A stretch of DNA of 8,782 bases from an uncultured Eubacteriales bacterium (GTDB lineage: Bacteria; Bacillota; Clostridia; Oscillospirales; Acutalibacteraceae): contig ONXZ01000096.1 of NCBI GenBank assembly GCA_900321905.1, positions 2,128 to 10,909 on the forward strand, read 5' to 3'. Shown here one piece after another: positions 1 through 5,588 of this stretch. The position numbers and the translations under genes were made by a program. The notes under the pieces were generated by a model. It saw only the letters and a list, made by a program, of their open reading frames with translations. It was not told where the DNA came from and did no database searches. Each line of letters opens with the position of its first letter. The first letter of the stretch is position 1.

Positions 1-196
1 CGTCGTCCTGCTTTTCACCGTCAATGACAATGCTGCCGAACTTTGCCCGATAGCCGTCAAGGTCTAAAAGCGAGGACTTGTCCCTGCACTCAAACACGCT
101 GTTTGCAATTTTGACAGCGTTTTCACCGCTTATGCGGATAACGCCTATTCCGCCCGGAGCGTTGCCGGTGGATATTGCCGCGATAGTAGTGGTCAT
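1..196 (-). CDS. mnmE: MnmE (TrmE) tRNA modification GTPase, N-terminal fragment
   Basis: This is the first 65 codons of MnmE; the gene continues beyond the left edge. The ATG is at 196-194, preceded by the purine-rich site AAAGAGAAG about 8 nt upstream. The visible N-terminus (MTTTIAAISTGNAPGGIGVI, then RISGENA) is the signature of the formyl-tetrahydrofolate-binding N-terminal domain. The GTPase G-domain and the C-terminal Cys are outside the window. In the family, MnmE works with MnmG to install carboxymethylaminomethyl or aminomethyl groups on the wobble uridine (U34) of certain tRNAs, in the cytoplasm. It is the last visible gene of the rpmH-rnpA-yidD-yidC-jag operon, 57 bp after jag, with a strong hairpin in the gap. 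That gene order is standard in Firmicutes and supports the call. mnmG often follows, but this cannot be seen here. Confidence 0.95.
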   Translation of the reverse strand, partial: MTTTIAAISTGNAPGGIGVIRISGENAVKIANSVFECRDKSSLLDLDGYRAKFGSIVIDGEKQDD

Positions 197-220
197 AGTC
201 GTTTTCTTCTCTTTAAAATT

Positions 221-251
221 AATTAAGCGAACGCAGAGCGTTCGCCTAATT
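221..251 (-). terminator. Strong hairpin between jag and mnmE, possible attenuator or processing site
   Basis: On the minus strand GCGAACGC-TCT-GCGTTCGC forms a perfect 8-bp stem with a 3-nt loop (+ strand 227-245). A G-U pair and five more A-T pairs (221-225 with 247-251) extend it to about 14 bp. On the plus strand that wobble becomes an A-C mismatch, so the structure fits minus-strand RNA best. The sequence after it (TTAATTAATTTT) is U-rich but interrupted, so termination would be partial at best. It starts within a few bases of the jag stop codon and ends just before the mnmE ribosome binding site. It may reduce read-through into mnmE or protect the upstream mRNA 3' end. Confidence 0.5.
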
Positions 252-253
252 TC

Positions 254-1231
254 CTACTCTTTGTTAAGCTCAATTTTGCCGTACTTCGGCAAATCCGCTC
301 TGTCCTTTTTAGGTGTGTAATCAGCAGGTTTAGTGGTTACAGCCGCGCTCTTTGCGCCGCCCTTGCTGCCTCTGCCGCGATTCTGGCGAGGTTTAACTCC
401 GCCTTCGGGTTCAATCACAACGCGTCTGTCCTGATTGTAGCCGATTGAGCGTGACTCAACGCCCTCAATCTCCTGAACAGCGGTGTGGATAATTCTTCTT
501 TCGTACGGATTCATAGGCTCGAAAGTGTATCTTCTGCCTGTGCGAAGCACGTACTGCGAATTCTTGCTTGCAAGATGTCTTAAAGTTTCATTTCTCTTTT
601 CGCGGTAGTTGCCCACGTTGATTGAAACTCTGACATAACTGCCCGAATTCTTCTTCATAGCGAGGGAGAGGAGATACTGAATCGAATCGAGTGTTTCGCC
701 CCTTCTGCCGATAATGATACCGTAATCCTCGCAGTCAAGTTCAATATTAATCACGCCTTCTTCATAAGTGGCGTCGATTTTTGCGTCCTCAACCTTGAGC
801 CCTTTAATAATTTCGCCAAGGTAGTTCTTTGCATAGTCAAGGTCAACGCTTGCAGGATAGTCCTTTTCCTTTTTAGGTGCGTCGTCTTTCTTTGGCTGTG
901 CAGGCTTTTGCGCCTTTTTCTGCTGCTCTGCTTTCTTTGGCTGCTGCTGAGCCTTATTTTTAGGCTCTGCTTTTTTGTCAGCCTGCTTTGCTGCAGATTT
1001 ATTCTTTTTGTTCTGCTTCTTTGAAGCCTTTTTCTCTTTAACTCCGTCGTCATACACGGCTTTGACTTTTGCGTCTGCGCCGCCGAAAAGACCAAGTATC
1101 TTTTTGCGCGGCTGTTCAAGCACTTCAATATGAACGTCGAGTTCAAACTTCTCAGGAGCATTCAGACCGGCTTTTGCGTTTGCAATTGCTTCCTCAAGCG
1201 TTTTACCGGTTGCGATAAATTCCTTTATCAT
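254..1231 (-). CDS. jag: Jag / KhpB (EloR) RNA-binding protein, Jag-N + KH + R3H
   Basis: A 325-residue protein starting at ATG 1231-1229, which sits 4 nt after GGAGG (1236-1240). A GTG 18 nt further upstream is in frame but would put that ribosome site inside the gene. Residues 1-52 form the Jag-N domain (MIKEFIATGKTLEEAI, then KKILGLFGG). Residues 62-124 are a Lys/Gln/Ala-rich linker. Residues 125-205 are a KH domain with the GxxG loop GRRG at 175-178. Residues 210-275 are an R3H domain with the R-x3-H motif (R245, H249). An Arg/Gly- and Lys-rich tail follows. The family (SpoIIIJ-associated Jag; KhpB/EloR in streptococci) binds RNA, partners with KhpA and affects cell elongation and division. 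It lies 31 bp downstream of yidC, the usual SpoIIIJ-Jag pairing. The long basic linker makes it longer than Bacillus Jag (about 208 residues). Confidence 0.95.
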   Translation of the reverse strand: MIKEFIATGKTLEEAIANAKAGLNAPEKFELDVHIEVLEQPRKKILGLFGGADAKVKAVYDDGVKEKKASKKQNKKNKSAAKQADKKAEPKNKAQQQPKKAEQQKKAQKPAQPKKDDAPKKEKDYPASVDLDYAKNYLGEIIKGLKVEDAKIDATYEEGVINIELDCEDYGIIIGRRGETLDSIQYLLSLAMKKNSGSYVRVSINVGNYREKRNETLRHLASKNSQYVLRTGRRYTFEPMNPYERRIIHTAVQEIEGVESRSIGYNQDRRVVIEPEGGVKPRQNRGRGSKGGAKSAAVTTKPADYTPKKDRADLPKYGKIELNKE

Positions 1232-1262
1232 AAATCCTCCGTATGTCACGGCAAAACTGCCG

Positions 1263-2303
1263 TTAGTTACTGTTTTTCATTTTTTTGATACTTTCTTCAC
1301 GCGACCTTCTGTAAATCGTGTTTTCAACCATTTCGCGCGCTATGTTGCGCTTTGGCGGGAAGAACTTTGCCATAACAAGTTGCTGTGCGATTGCCACAAG
1401 GTTTGAAATAACCCAGTAGAAACCTACTGCCGCAGGCAGTTTGAACGAAATGTAAAACGAAAACAGCGGCATCATCAGCATCATAAGCAGCATCTGTGAC
1501 TGCTGCTGGGACACTGCAGGGTTGTTCTTCTTCTGAATTAATGTTGAAACAAGAGTTGACGCGATTGATGTAACAAGACACAAAATCGGTATAATTACAA
1601 TTATGCCTTTCCAGGTCGGTACCTGGCTCATATCAATGCCAAAGATATTAAGTCCGTCCTTGAACGCCTCAATCTTAGCGATTGACTGCTCTGTAAAAAT
1701 ACCGCCGACCTTTGAACTGTTTGCCAGAAGGTCTGCCTTATAATCTGCAATGTTACGGATAAGGTCAAGCTGAAGGTATCTGTTAGTTCCTGTTGCTTTG
1801 AAGTTGATGATTTTAGCAACAGCGTCCTGATAGTCGGAAATTTTGATGTTGAGGATATACTCAACAGGATAGTAGATAATACCGATAATACCCATCAGGA
1901 ATACCATCTGAAACGCCATCGGACCGCAGCCCATATTCATCGGGTTGTGACCCTCGCGTGCATAGAGCGCCTGCATTTCCTCCTGCATAGCCTGATTGGC
2001 TTTCTGGCGCTGCCTGCCGTCTGTTATAGCGTTGATGTTGTACTTTTTCTGAATTTTCTGAATTTTCGGCTGTATACGATTGGTCTTTGCCATCGTTTTT
2101 TGCTGTTTGAGGTTAAACGGAAACAGCACAAGTCGTGTAAGAATAGTAAATACAATCAGCGCAAGGAAGTACTTGTTGTCAAAAACAAAGAGCAGTCCTT
2201 CCATACACTTGCCGAAAAACCAGTAAAGCGGCCAAAACAGTTTGCCGAATAATCCACCGTTTGCGGCAGACTGCGACGCCATTGTTACAAAATCAAAATA
2301 CAC
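1263..2303 (-). CDS. yidC: YidC/Oxa1/SpoIIIJ membrane protein insertase
   Basis: A 346-residue polytopic membrane protein. The start is GTG 2303-2301, chosen because GAGG (2314-2317) lies 10 nt upstream; the in-frame ATG at 2282 has no ribosome site. Membrane segments are seen near residues 45-63, 128-148, 232-256, 273-286 and 291-312. Arg57 in LTRLVLFPFN is the conserved positive residue of the hydrophilic groove. The cytoplasmic coiled region 65-115 and the basic C-terminal tail (about 318-346) also fit the family. The protein inserts and folds membrane proteins, alone or with SecYEG. There is no obvious lipobox, unlike SpoIIIJ. The extracytoplasmic stretch between the second and third segments (about 152-230) is some 80 residues, clearly longer than I expect for Bacillus SpoIIIJ. 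Neighbours yidD (16 bp upstream) and jag (downstream) support the call. Confidence 0.96.
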   Translation of the reverse strand: MYFDFVTMASQSAANGGLFGKLFWPLYWFFGKCMEGLLFVFDNKYFLALIVFTILTRLVLFPFNLKQQKTMAKTNRIQPKIQKIQKKYNINAITDGRQRQKANQAMQEEMQALYAREGHNPMNMGCGPMAFQMVFLMGIIGIIYYPVEYILNIKISDYQDAVAKIINFKATGTNRYLQLDLIRNIADYKADLLANSSKVGGIFTEQSIAKIEAFKDGLNIFGIDMSQVPTWKGIIVIIPILCLVTSIASTLVSTLIQKKNNPAVSQQQSQMLLMMLMMPLFSFYISFKLPAAVGFYWVISNLVAIAQQLVMAKFFPPKRNIAREMVENTIYRRSREESIKKMKNSN

Positions 2304-2319
2304 TTTACTTTTTCCTCAT

Positions 2320-2568
2320 TTACTTGTCTTTTTTCGGGGGAACAGGGTCATAGCCGCCCTTAAATAGCGGATTGCACCTCATAATACGCCGTATTGCGAG
2401 AAGCGTTCCCTTAAAAACACCGTGAATTTCCACCGCTTCGAGAGCGTACTGCGAGCATGTGGGCGTGTACCTGCAAGCGCCGTGTGAAAACCGCGGCGAC
2501 AGTGTGAGTTGGTAAGTTCTTATCAAAAACACTACCGCTTTTTTAAGCAGTTCGTTAATCGTTTTCAT
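2320..2568 (-). CDS. yidD: YidD membrane protein insertion efficiency factor
   Basis: An 82-residue protein. I prefer ATG 2568-2566, with a weak GGGTG 6 nt upstream; a GTG at 2577 would add three residues and lacks a ribosome site. An N-terminal amphipathic or hydrophobic helix (about residues 5-25) precedes the family signature: YQLTLSPRF, ACRYTPTCSQYALEA, GTLLAIRRIMRCNP and GGYDPVP. The three conserved cysteines are Cys32, Cys38 and Cys65. In the family, YidD is a small membrane-associated protein that helps YidC-dependent insertion. The gene overlaps the 3' end of rnpA by 14 bp, so it is probably translated by coupling, and it is followed 16 bp later by yidC. Length and motif are typical. 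Confidence 0.95.
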   Translation of the reverse strand: MKTINELLKKAVVFLIRTYQLTLSPRFSHGACRYTPTCSQYALEAVEIHGVFKGTLLAIRRIMRCNPLFKGGYDPVPPKKDK

Positions 2569-2893
2569 TGATAACACCCAGTTGTTTCAAATGCTCTGCC
2601 ATTTCCTTTTGCACACGCTGCATTTTGACATGGCTCGTCTTGCCGCGTGCAACAAATACAATATCCCAGTTGCCGCCGATTTGCTCTTCAAGTCCTGCAA
2701 ACGCGGCTCTGATAACGCGGCGCGAGCGGTTGCGCTCAACTGCGTTTCCGATTTTTTTGGATGTGGTGATACCGTATCGCACGCCGCCCCTTGACCTCAT
2801 TGCATAGGTCACAAGGCAGGGCGAAGCAACGCTTTTGCCCCTGTAATACAGCCTGCGGAAATCCTTGTTTTCCTTCAGGGTCTGACTTTTCAC
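2555..2893 (-). CDS. rnpA: Ribonuclease P protein component
   Basis: A 112-residue basic protein, the protein subunit that helps the RNase P ribozyme bind and cleave pre-tRNA 5' leaders. The start is GTG 2893-2891, preceded by the G-rich site GGGGGCGG about 4 nt upstream. The N-terminus (LKENKDFRRLYYRGKS) is family-typical. The RNR signature lies at residues 46-65 (KKIGNAVERNRSRRVIRAAF), with Arg54-Asn55-Arg56 as the core, followed by DIVFVARG. It lies 33 bp downstream of rpmH, the near-universal bacterial pairing, and its last codons overlap the start of yidD. Confidence 0.97.
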   Translation of the reverse strand: MKSQTLKENKDFRRLYYRGKSVASPCLVTYAMRSRGGVRYGITTSKKIGNAVERNRSRRVIRAAFAGLEEQIGGNWDIVFVARGKTSHVKMQRVQKEMAEHLKQLGVINEND

Positions 2894-2926
2894 AAATCCG
2901 CCCCCATTTTCAGCAATTGTTGTTGA

Positions 2927-3061
2927 TTAGTAAGAAAGTCTTTTTCTGCCCTTGGCTCTGCGGCGAGCAAGTACCTTTCTACCGTTTCTTGTTGACATTC
3001 TCTTTCTGAAGCCGTGCTCCTTCTTGGCATGTCTTTTCTTTGGCTGGAAAGTTCTTTTCAT
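2927..3061 (-). CDS. rpmH: Large ribosomal subunit protein bL34
   Basis: A 44-residue, strongly basic protein. It reads [20 protein letters not shown], then [20 protein letters not shown], ending RLSY. This is the canonical L34 sequence and length. The ATG at 3061-3059 has a good ribosome binding site, AAGGAG, at 3070-3075. L34 is a component of the 50S subunit close to 23S rRNA. It is the first gene of the minus-strand operon. The consensus promoter about 200 bp upstream (3267-3295) leaves an unusually long leader containing repeat and hairpin sequence. Confidence 0.98.
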   Translation of the reverse strand: MKRTFQPKKRHAKKEHGFRKRMSTRNGRKVLARRRAKGRKRLSY

Positions 3062-3134
3062 CTTTTTCACTCCTTCTCAAGATTAAACTGGTCTTAATCT
3101 ATATGTTCTCTATGCGGTATAGCATAGGCGTTTA

Positions 3135-3233
3135 AGAATTGAGAATGAAGAATGGAGAATGGAGAATTATTTATAATCGGGTACGGGCAGAGCCCGTCCT
3201 AAATTCTCAATTCTCAACTCTCAATTATCCATT
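3135..3233. repeat. MITE-like element: inverted 7-bp repeat arrays around a GC hairpin
   Basis: The left arm has four heptads: TGAGAAT, GAAGAAT, GGAGAAT, GGAGAAT (3140-3167). The right arm has inverted heptads ATTCTCA, ATTCTCA, ACTCTCA and ATTATCC (3203-3230). A 12-bp perfect inverted match joins 3135-3146 to 3203-3214. The centre is the perfect hairpin ACGGGC-AGA-GCCCGT (3183-3197). The layout resembles the larger element at 5572-5860. It lies in the 5' leader of rpmH and would be transcribed with it. No transposase is present. The origin as a small mobile or replication-slippage element is inference. Confidence 0.6.
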
Positions 3234-3253
3234 GTGTAACCGCAAGGTTACAC
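3234..3253. repeat. Perfect stem-loop with GCAA tetraloop
   Basis: GTGTAACC-GCAA-GGTTACAC: an 8-bp perfect stem with a GNRA-type tetraloop on the plus strand (UUGC on the minus strand). It directly abuts the heptad element and lies just downstream of the rpmH promoter, so it would be close to the 5' end of the rpmH transcript. There is no U-tract, so it is not a conventional terminator. It could stabilise the mRNA 5' end or be part of the neighbouring element. Confidence 0.55.
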
Positions 3254-3266
3254 TAACAGCGTTGAT

Positions 3267-3295
3267 ATTATATTAAAATTAGGGCAATTTGTCAA
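3267..3295 (-). promoter_or_regulatory. Consensus sigma-A promoter for the rpmH operon
   Basis: On the minus strand, TTGACA (3290-3295) and TATAAT (3267-3272) are separated by exactly 17 bp; both hexamers match consensus perfectly. The expected transcription start is near 3260, giving a leader of about 200 nt before rpmH. A promoter this strong fits a ribosomal-protein and RNase P operon. Confidence 0.9.
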
Positions 3296-3302
3296 CTAAA
3301 AC

Positions 3303-3331
3303 TTGTATTTATTTTATTTATATATTATAAT
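3303..3331 (+). promoter_or_regulatory. Candidate promoter for mtnN
   Basis: TTGTAT (3303-3308), a 17-bp spacer and a perfect TATAAT (3326-3331) on the plus strand. The -35 box matches only 3 of 6 bases, and the tract is AT-rich, so chance is possible. The spacing and the divergent layout next to the rpmH promoter support it. The predicted start near 3338 would give mtnN a leader of about 130 nt. Confidence 0.45.
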
Positions 3332-3432
3332 ACTCTATATATTGCGTATGCCCCATTTGCAGACAACAAATTGTAACAAAATTGTGCAATAAAATAACCT
3401 GTATTTTTTTCGTATGCGGGCAACGCCAAACC

Positions 3433-3452
3433 TCAATTCATAATTCATCATT
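3433..3452. repeat. 20-bp direct repeat copy 1 (also at 5813-5832)
   Basis: The 20 bases from 3433 to 3452 are identical, in the same orientation, to 5813-5832. They consist of ATTCATA and ATTCATC heptads. The copy lies just upstream of the mtnN ribosome site. The second copy begins the longer heptad array after the phosphatase gene, so the pair brackets the mtnN-XRE-phosphatase segment. Confidence 0.8.
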
Positions 3453-3466
3453 AATATGGAGGCTTT

Positions 3467-4156
3467 ATGTTAGGTATTATAGGCGCTATGGACGTGGAAG
3501 TTGCCGCGTTAAAAAATATTGTTGAAAACAAAGAGGTCACTACCTTTGCCGGCATTGAATTTGTGTGCGGCAAAATTGCGGATACCGACGTGTGCGTTGC
3601 GCAGTGTTCGCCCGGCAAAGTCAACGCCGCGCTCTGCACGCAGATGATGATTGATAAGTTTGACATCGACTCGATTATCAACATCGGTATCGCCTGCTCG
3701 CTTAACGAAAACGTTGTTATCAAAGATGTCGTTGTTGCAAGCGATGTTTGCCAGTACGATTTTGACACGTCGGCTGTTGACGGAGTTAAGGGTCTGATTT
3801 TTGACGGAGTTACTTCTTTTGCGACTGACAGCGACATATCAAACAGTCTTATTGACAGCGTGCTCGCCTGCAAATACAGGTGCCACCACGACATTATTGC
3901 AAGCGGCGACACGTTTATCGCGTCGCAGGAACTCAAGGACGAAATTGTGTCAGACTTCGGCGCTGTCTGCGGCGAGATGGAGGGCGGCGCAATCGGTCAG
4001 GTGTGCTACGTTAACAAAATTCCGTTTGCCGTTTTGCGCACTATCAGCGACGGCGGCGATAAAAACGTGCAGATTGACTATCCTGCCTTTAAGCACATTG
4101 CGGCAAAGATTTCAAGCGACATAATTCTCAACTATCTCAGACGAAACAAAAATTAA
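3467..4156 (+). CDS. mtnN: 5'-methylthioadenosine/S-adenosylhomocysteine nucleosidase (MTAN)
   Basis: A 229-residue PNP/UDP-family nucleosidase; its length matches the family. The start ATG 3467 follows GGAGG (3458-3462) by 4 nt. Family features in order: MLGIIGAMDVEV with the catalytic acid Glu11; SPGKVNAA (48-55); INIGIACSL (72-79); SGDTFIAS (146-153); the nucleoside-binding GEMEGGA with Glu170-Met171-Glu172; and TISDGGD with the catalytic Asp195. The enzyme hydrolyses adenine from methylthioadenosine, S-adenosylhomocysteine and 5'-deoxyadenosine in the cytoplasm, removing product inhibitors of SAM-dependent methylation and radical-SAM enzymes. The usual A-G in the ribose/base-binding strand is A-C here (Cys77), a mild deviation. 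The gene stands alone, divergent from rpmH and convergent with the XRE gene. Futalosine hydrolase is a less likely alternative. Confidence 0.93.
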   Translation: MLGIIGAMDVEVAALKNIVENKEVTTFAGIEFVCGKIADTDVCVAQCSPGKVNAALCTQMMIDKFDIDSIINIGIACSLNENVVIKDVVVASDVCQYDFDTSAVDGVKGLIFDGVTSFATDSDISNSLIDSVLACKYRCHHDIIASGDTFIASQELKDEIVSDFGAVCGEMEGGAIGQVCYVNKIPFAVLRTISDGGDKNVQIDYPAFKHIAAKISSDIILNYLRRNKN

Positions 4157-4157
4157 A

Positions 4158-4176
4158 ACAGCCGCATTGCGACTGT
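4158..4176 (-). terminator. Probable intrinsic terminator between convergent mtnN and XRE genes
   Basis: ACAG-c-CGC-ATT-GCG-a-CTGT: a 7-bp stem with one internal mismatch. On the minus strand it is followed by TTTTAATTTTTG, a reasonable U-tract, so it should terminate the XRE transcript. On the plus strand the tail (CTTAGTT) is poor, so termination of mtnN would be weak. It fills the 32-bp gap between the two genes. Confidence 0.55.
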
Positions 4177-4188
4177 CTTAGTTAAAAG

Positions 4189-4800
4189 TTATTCCATTAT
4201 ATAATTTTCGAGGATAAAGGTCTCCGCCTGTTCAACAAGGCTGCTGATTGCCGAATAATCGGTGCCGTCGTTCCCCGTACGCGACCTGTCCTCAATCAGT
4301 GCAAACTTCGCGTCCTCAACTGCAATAGCGGCTGACGCAAGTTCGCGCGCCACATTGTGGTCAATTCTGAAAAGTTCTTTTGGTATCGCGCCTGCTTTTG
4401 CAAGAGTCAGCGCGCCACGGTAGAGCGCAAGCATATAGTAGTCGGATACAAACTTGCTTGAGTTTGTGCCTGAAGAAGCCGCAACCGCTGTATCAAGCAG
4501 TTGTTTTGCAGCACACGTTAAAAGAGCGAGGGACTCACCGTCCTCCTCACTGCCAAAATAATCTGTGGTTACGCCGTTCCTGCTTTCGCTCACGCCAAGC
4601 AGATAGTCGGTTGTAACGTTGTAATACTCGCTGCACTTGATTACAAAATCAAGTCCGCACTCTCTGATACCCTTTTCATAATGTGAAAGAAGTGCCTGTG
4701 ATATACCCAAATCCGTCGCCGCTTTTTTCTGACTTATTCCTCTTTCTTTACGCAGACGGGACAGCACTTCTGAAAATTTTGATAACTTTTCTTTATTCAT
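4189..4800 (-). CDS. XRE-family helix-turn-helix transcriptional regulator
   Basis: A 203-residue protein. I take ATG 4800-4798 as the start: an ATG nine bases upstream (4809) has no ribosome site, while a weak AGAG lies 9 nt before 4800. Residues 8-68 form a Cro/C1-type HTH: FSEVLSRLRKERGISQKKAA, LGISQALLSHYEKG, then EYYNVTTDYLLGV, the usual end of the fold. The remaining 130 residues are mostly helical by composition, with no domain I recognise; they may serve dimerisation or ligand sensing. It has its own good promoter (4851-4879) and diverges from the histidine phosphatase gene across a region with phased TTGTAA boxes. Autoregulation and control of the phosphatase are therefore plausible but inferred. 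No phage genes are nearby, so a host regulator is more likely than a prophage repressor. Confidence 0.88.
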   Translation of the reverse strand: MNKEKLSKFSEVLSRLRKERGISQKKAATDLGISQALLSHYEKGIRECGLDFVIKCSEYYNVTTDYLLGVSESRNGVTTDYFGSEEDGESLALLTCAAKQLLDTAVAASSGTNSSKFVSDYYMLALYRGALTLAKAGAIPKELFRIDHNVARELASAAIAVEDAKFALIEDRSRTGNDGTDYSAISSLVEQAETFILENYIME

Positions 4801-4850
4801 TTTATACATCTCTATATCTGAAATTTTATACTGTCTGTAATGCCTTATTC

Positions 4851-4879
4851 ATTATATAACCAATTATACATATTGTAAA
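4851..4879 (-). promoter_or_regulatory. Sigma-A promoter for the XRE regulator gene
   Basis: On the minus strand, TTTACA (4874-4879), a 17-bp spacer and a perfect TATAAT (4851-4856). The -35 box matches 5 of 6 bases. The expected start is near 4844, about 44 nt before the chosen start codon. The -35 overlaps the first TTGTAA box (4873-4878), so a repressor bound there could block it. Confidence 0.8.
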
Positions 4880-4910
4880 TAAGCAATTAGTTTTTGTAAT
4901 TTTTTGTAAT
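4873..4910. promoter_or_regulatory. Three helically phased TTGTAA boxes, candidate operator
   Basis: TTGTAA occurs at 4873-4878, 4894-4899 and 4904-4909. The starts are 21 and 10 bp apart, that is two and one helical turns. The last two sit in an exact 10-bp tandem repeat (TTTTTGTAAT, 4891-4910). They lie between divergent XRE and phosphatase genes, and the first overlaps the XRE -35 box. Recognition by the adjacent regulator is inference; AT-rich chance repeats are possible. Confidence 0.4.
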
Positions 4911-4913
4911 AAA

Positions 4914-4934
4914 TGCGCTGATAGCGCAGTTTTT
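4914..4934 (+). terminator. Attenuator-like hairpin in the phosphatase leader
   Basis: TGCGCT-GAT-AGCGCA (4914-4928), a 6-bp perfect stem with a 3-nt loop, followed by G and five Ts (4930-4934). It ends immediately before the ribosome binding site of the histidine phosphatase gene. The form is that of a small intrinsic terminator; its position suggests transcript attenuation or a secondary-structure effect on initiation. The short stem keeps confidence moderate. Confidence 0.4.
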
Positions 4935-4949
4935 CGGAAGGTGATAATT

Positions 4950-5588
4950 GTGAAATCATACACGCTTTATTTGTTCCGTCACGGATTGACAAAGGGAAAT
5001 ATCAACGCACAGTATATTGGGCATACTGATTTGCCACTAACTACTGATAGTATATCAGACCTAAAAAACATCAAGGCGCACCACCATTATCCTGAGGTTG
5101 ACGCGGTCTTTGTTTCGCCGCTCAAACGCGCAATGCAAAGTGCTGAAATTATGTTCCCAAAAAATAACAAAATTGTAATAGATCAGTTTATCGAATACAA
5201 TTTCGGCGAGTTCGAGGGACTGACCGCTGACGAACTCAAAGACAACGACGACTTTCATCAGTGGCTGCGCGGCGACATAACTGCGCGACCTCCGCACGGC
5301 GAGAGCAACGCCGAGTTTGTTCACCGCGTTTGCACCGCTTTTGAAAAGGTGATTGACGGCTGTATCAAAACGGGCAATCAGAATATCGCAATCGTCACCC
5401 ACGGCGGCGTGCTGACGACCATCCTTGCAAGTTACGGCTTGCCTGAAGCGCCGACTGCGCACTGGCAAATGGACGCAGGTTACGGCTTTAAGTGCCGCAT
5501 AACTCCGTCGCTCTGGATGCGCGGGCGTAAAATGGAGGTAATCGACACTTCGCCGCAGTCGCTTGAAGAATTGAAGACTGAGAATTGA
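4950..5588 (+). CDS. Histidine phosphatase family protein (phosphoglycerate mutase-like)
   Basis: A 212-residue cytoplasmic enzyme. The start is GTG 4950, because the Shine-Dalgarno AAGGTGAT (4938-4945) lies just before it; an in-frame GTG at 4941 falls inside that site. Family motifs: LFRHGLTKGN with phosphate-accepting His11 and Arg10; YIGHTDLPLT (22-31); SPLKRAMQSA with Arg60; EYNFGEFEG with Glu82; PPHGES; and IVTHGGV with His151. All catalytic positions of the branch-1 family are present. The usual RHGET is RHGLT here. Substrate is not evident: relatives act as alpha-ribazole phosphatases (CobC), small-metabolite phosphatases or phosphoglycerate mutases, and no cobalamin gene is nearby. 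The last codons (EELKTEN, stop) are encoded by heptad repeats of the downstream element, so the natural C-terminus may have been replaced. It diverges from the XRE regulator gene. Confidence 0.9.
   Translation: MKSYTLYLFRHGLTKGNINAQYIGHTDLPLTTDSISDLKNIKAHHHYPEVDAVFVSPLKRAMQSAEIMFPKNNKIVIDQFIEYNFGEFEGLTADELKDNDDFHQWLRGDITARPPHGESNAEFVHRVCTAFEKVIDGCIKTGNQNIAIVTHGGVLTTILASYGLPEAPTAHWQMDAGYGFKCRITPSLWMRGRKMEVIDTSPQSLEELKTEN

Larger units (their letters stand above)
3062..3466. other. 405-bp intergenic region between rpmH and mtnN (position where dnaA/oriC would be expected)
   Basis: No gene is visible here. From left to right it holds the rpmH ribosome site and leader, an inverted heptad-repeat element with a GC hairpin core (3135-3233), a GTGTAACC stem-loop (3234-3253), two divergent sigma-A-like promoters (3267-3331), an AT-rich tract, a possible long-range stem (3344-3426) and one copy of a 20-bp repeat (3433-3452). 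In most Firmicutes the rpmH-dnaA interval contains DnaA boxes. Here only one poor match (TTATCCATT, 3225-3233) occurs, inside the repeat, so I do not call an origin. Confidence 0.7.

Noticed and set aside
751..1161. 136-codon minus-strand reading frame rich in Lys/Arg/Ser
   Set aside because: It is a frame-shifted reading of the Lys-rich jag linker; composition is an artefact of that repeat-like coding region.
2892..2907. Tiny open frame ATGGGGGCGGATTTGTGA upstream of rnpA
   Set aside because: Five codons whose G-rich part serves as the rnpA ribosome site; no evidence that it is translated.
3089..3140. Second promoter close to rpmH (TGCTATACC on the minus strand)
   Set aside because: Only a partial extended -10 with no acceptable -35 at proper spacing.
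3225..3233. TTATCCATT as a DnaA box
   Set aside because: It matches TTATCCACA at only 7 of 9 bases, is single, and is part of the heptad repeat; there is no cluster.
3451..3936. 161-codon minus-strand reading frame
   Set aside because: Antisense to mtnN, whose catalytic motifs are clear; no ribosome site.
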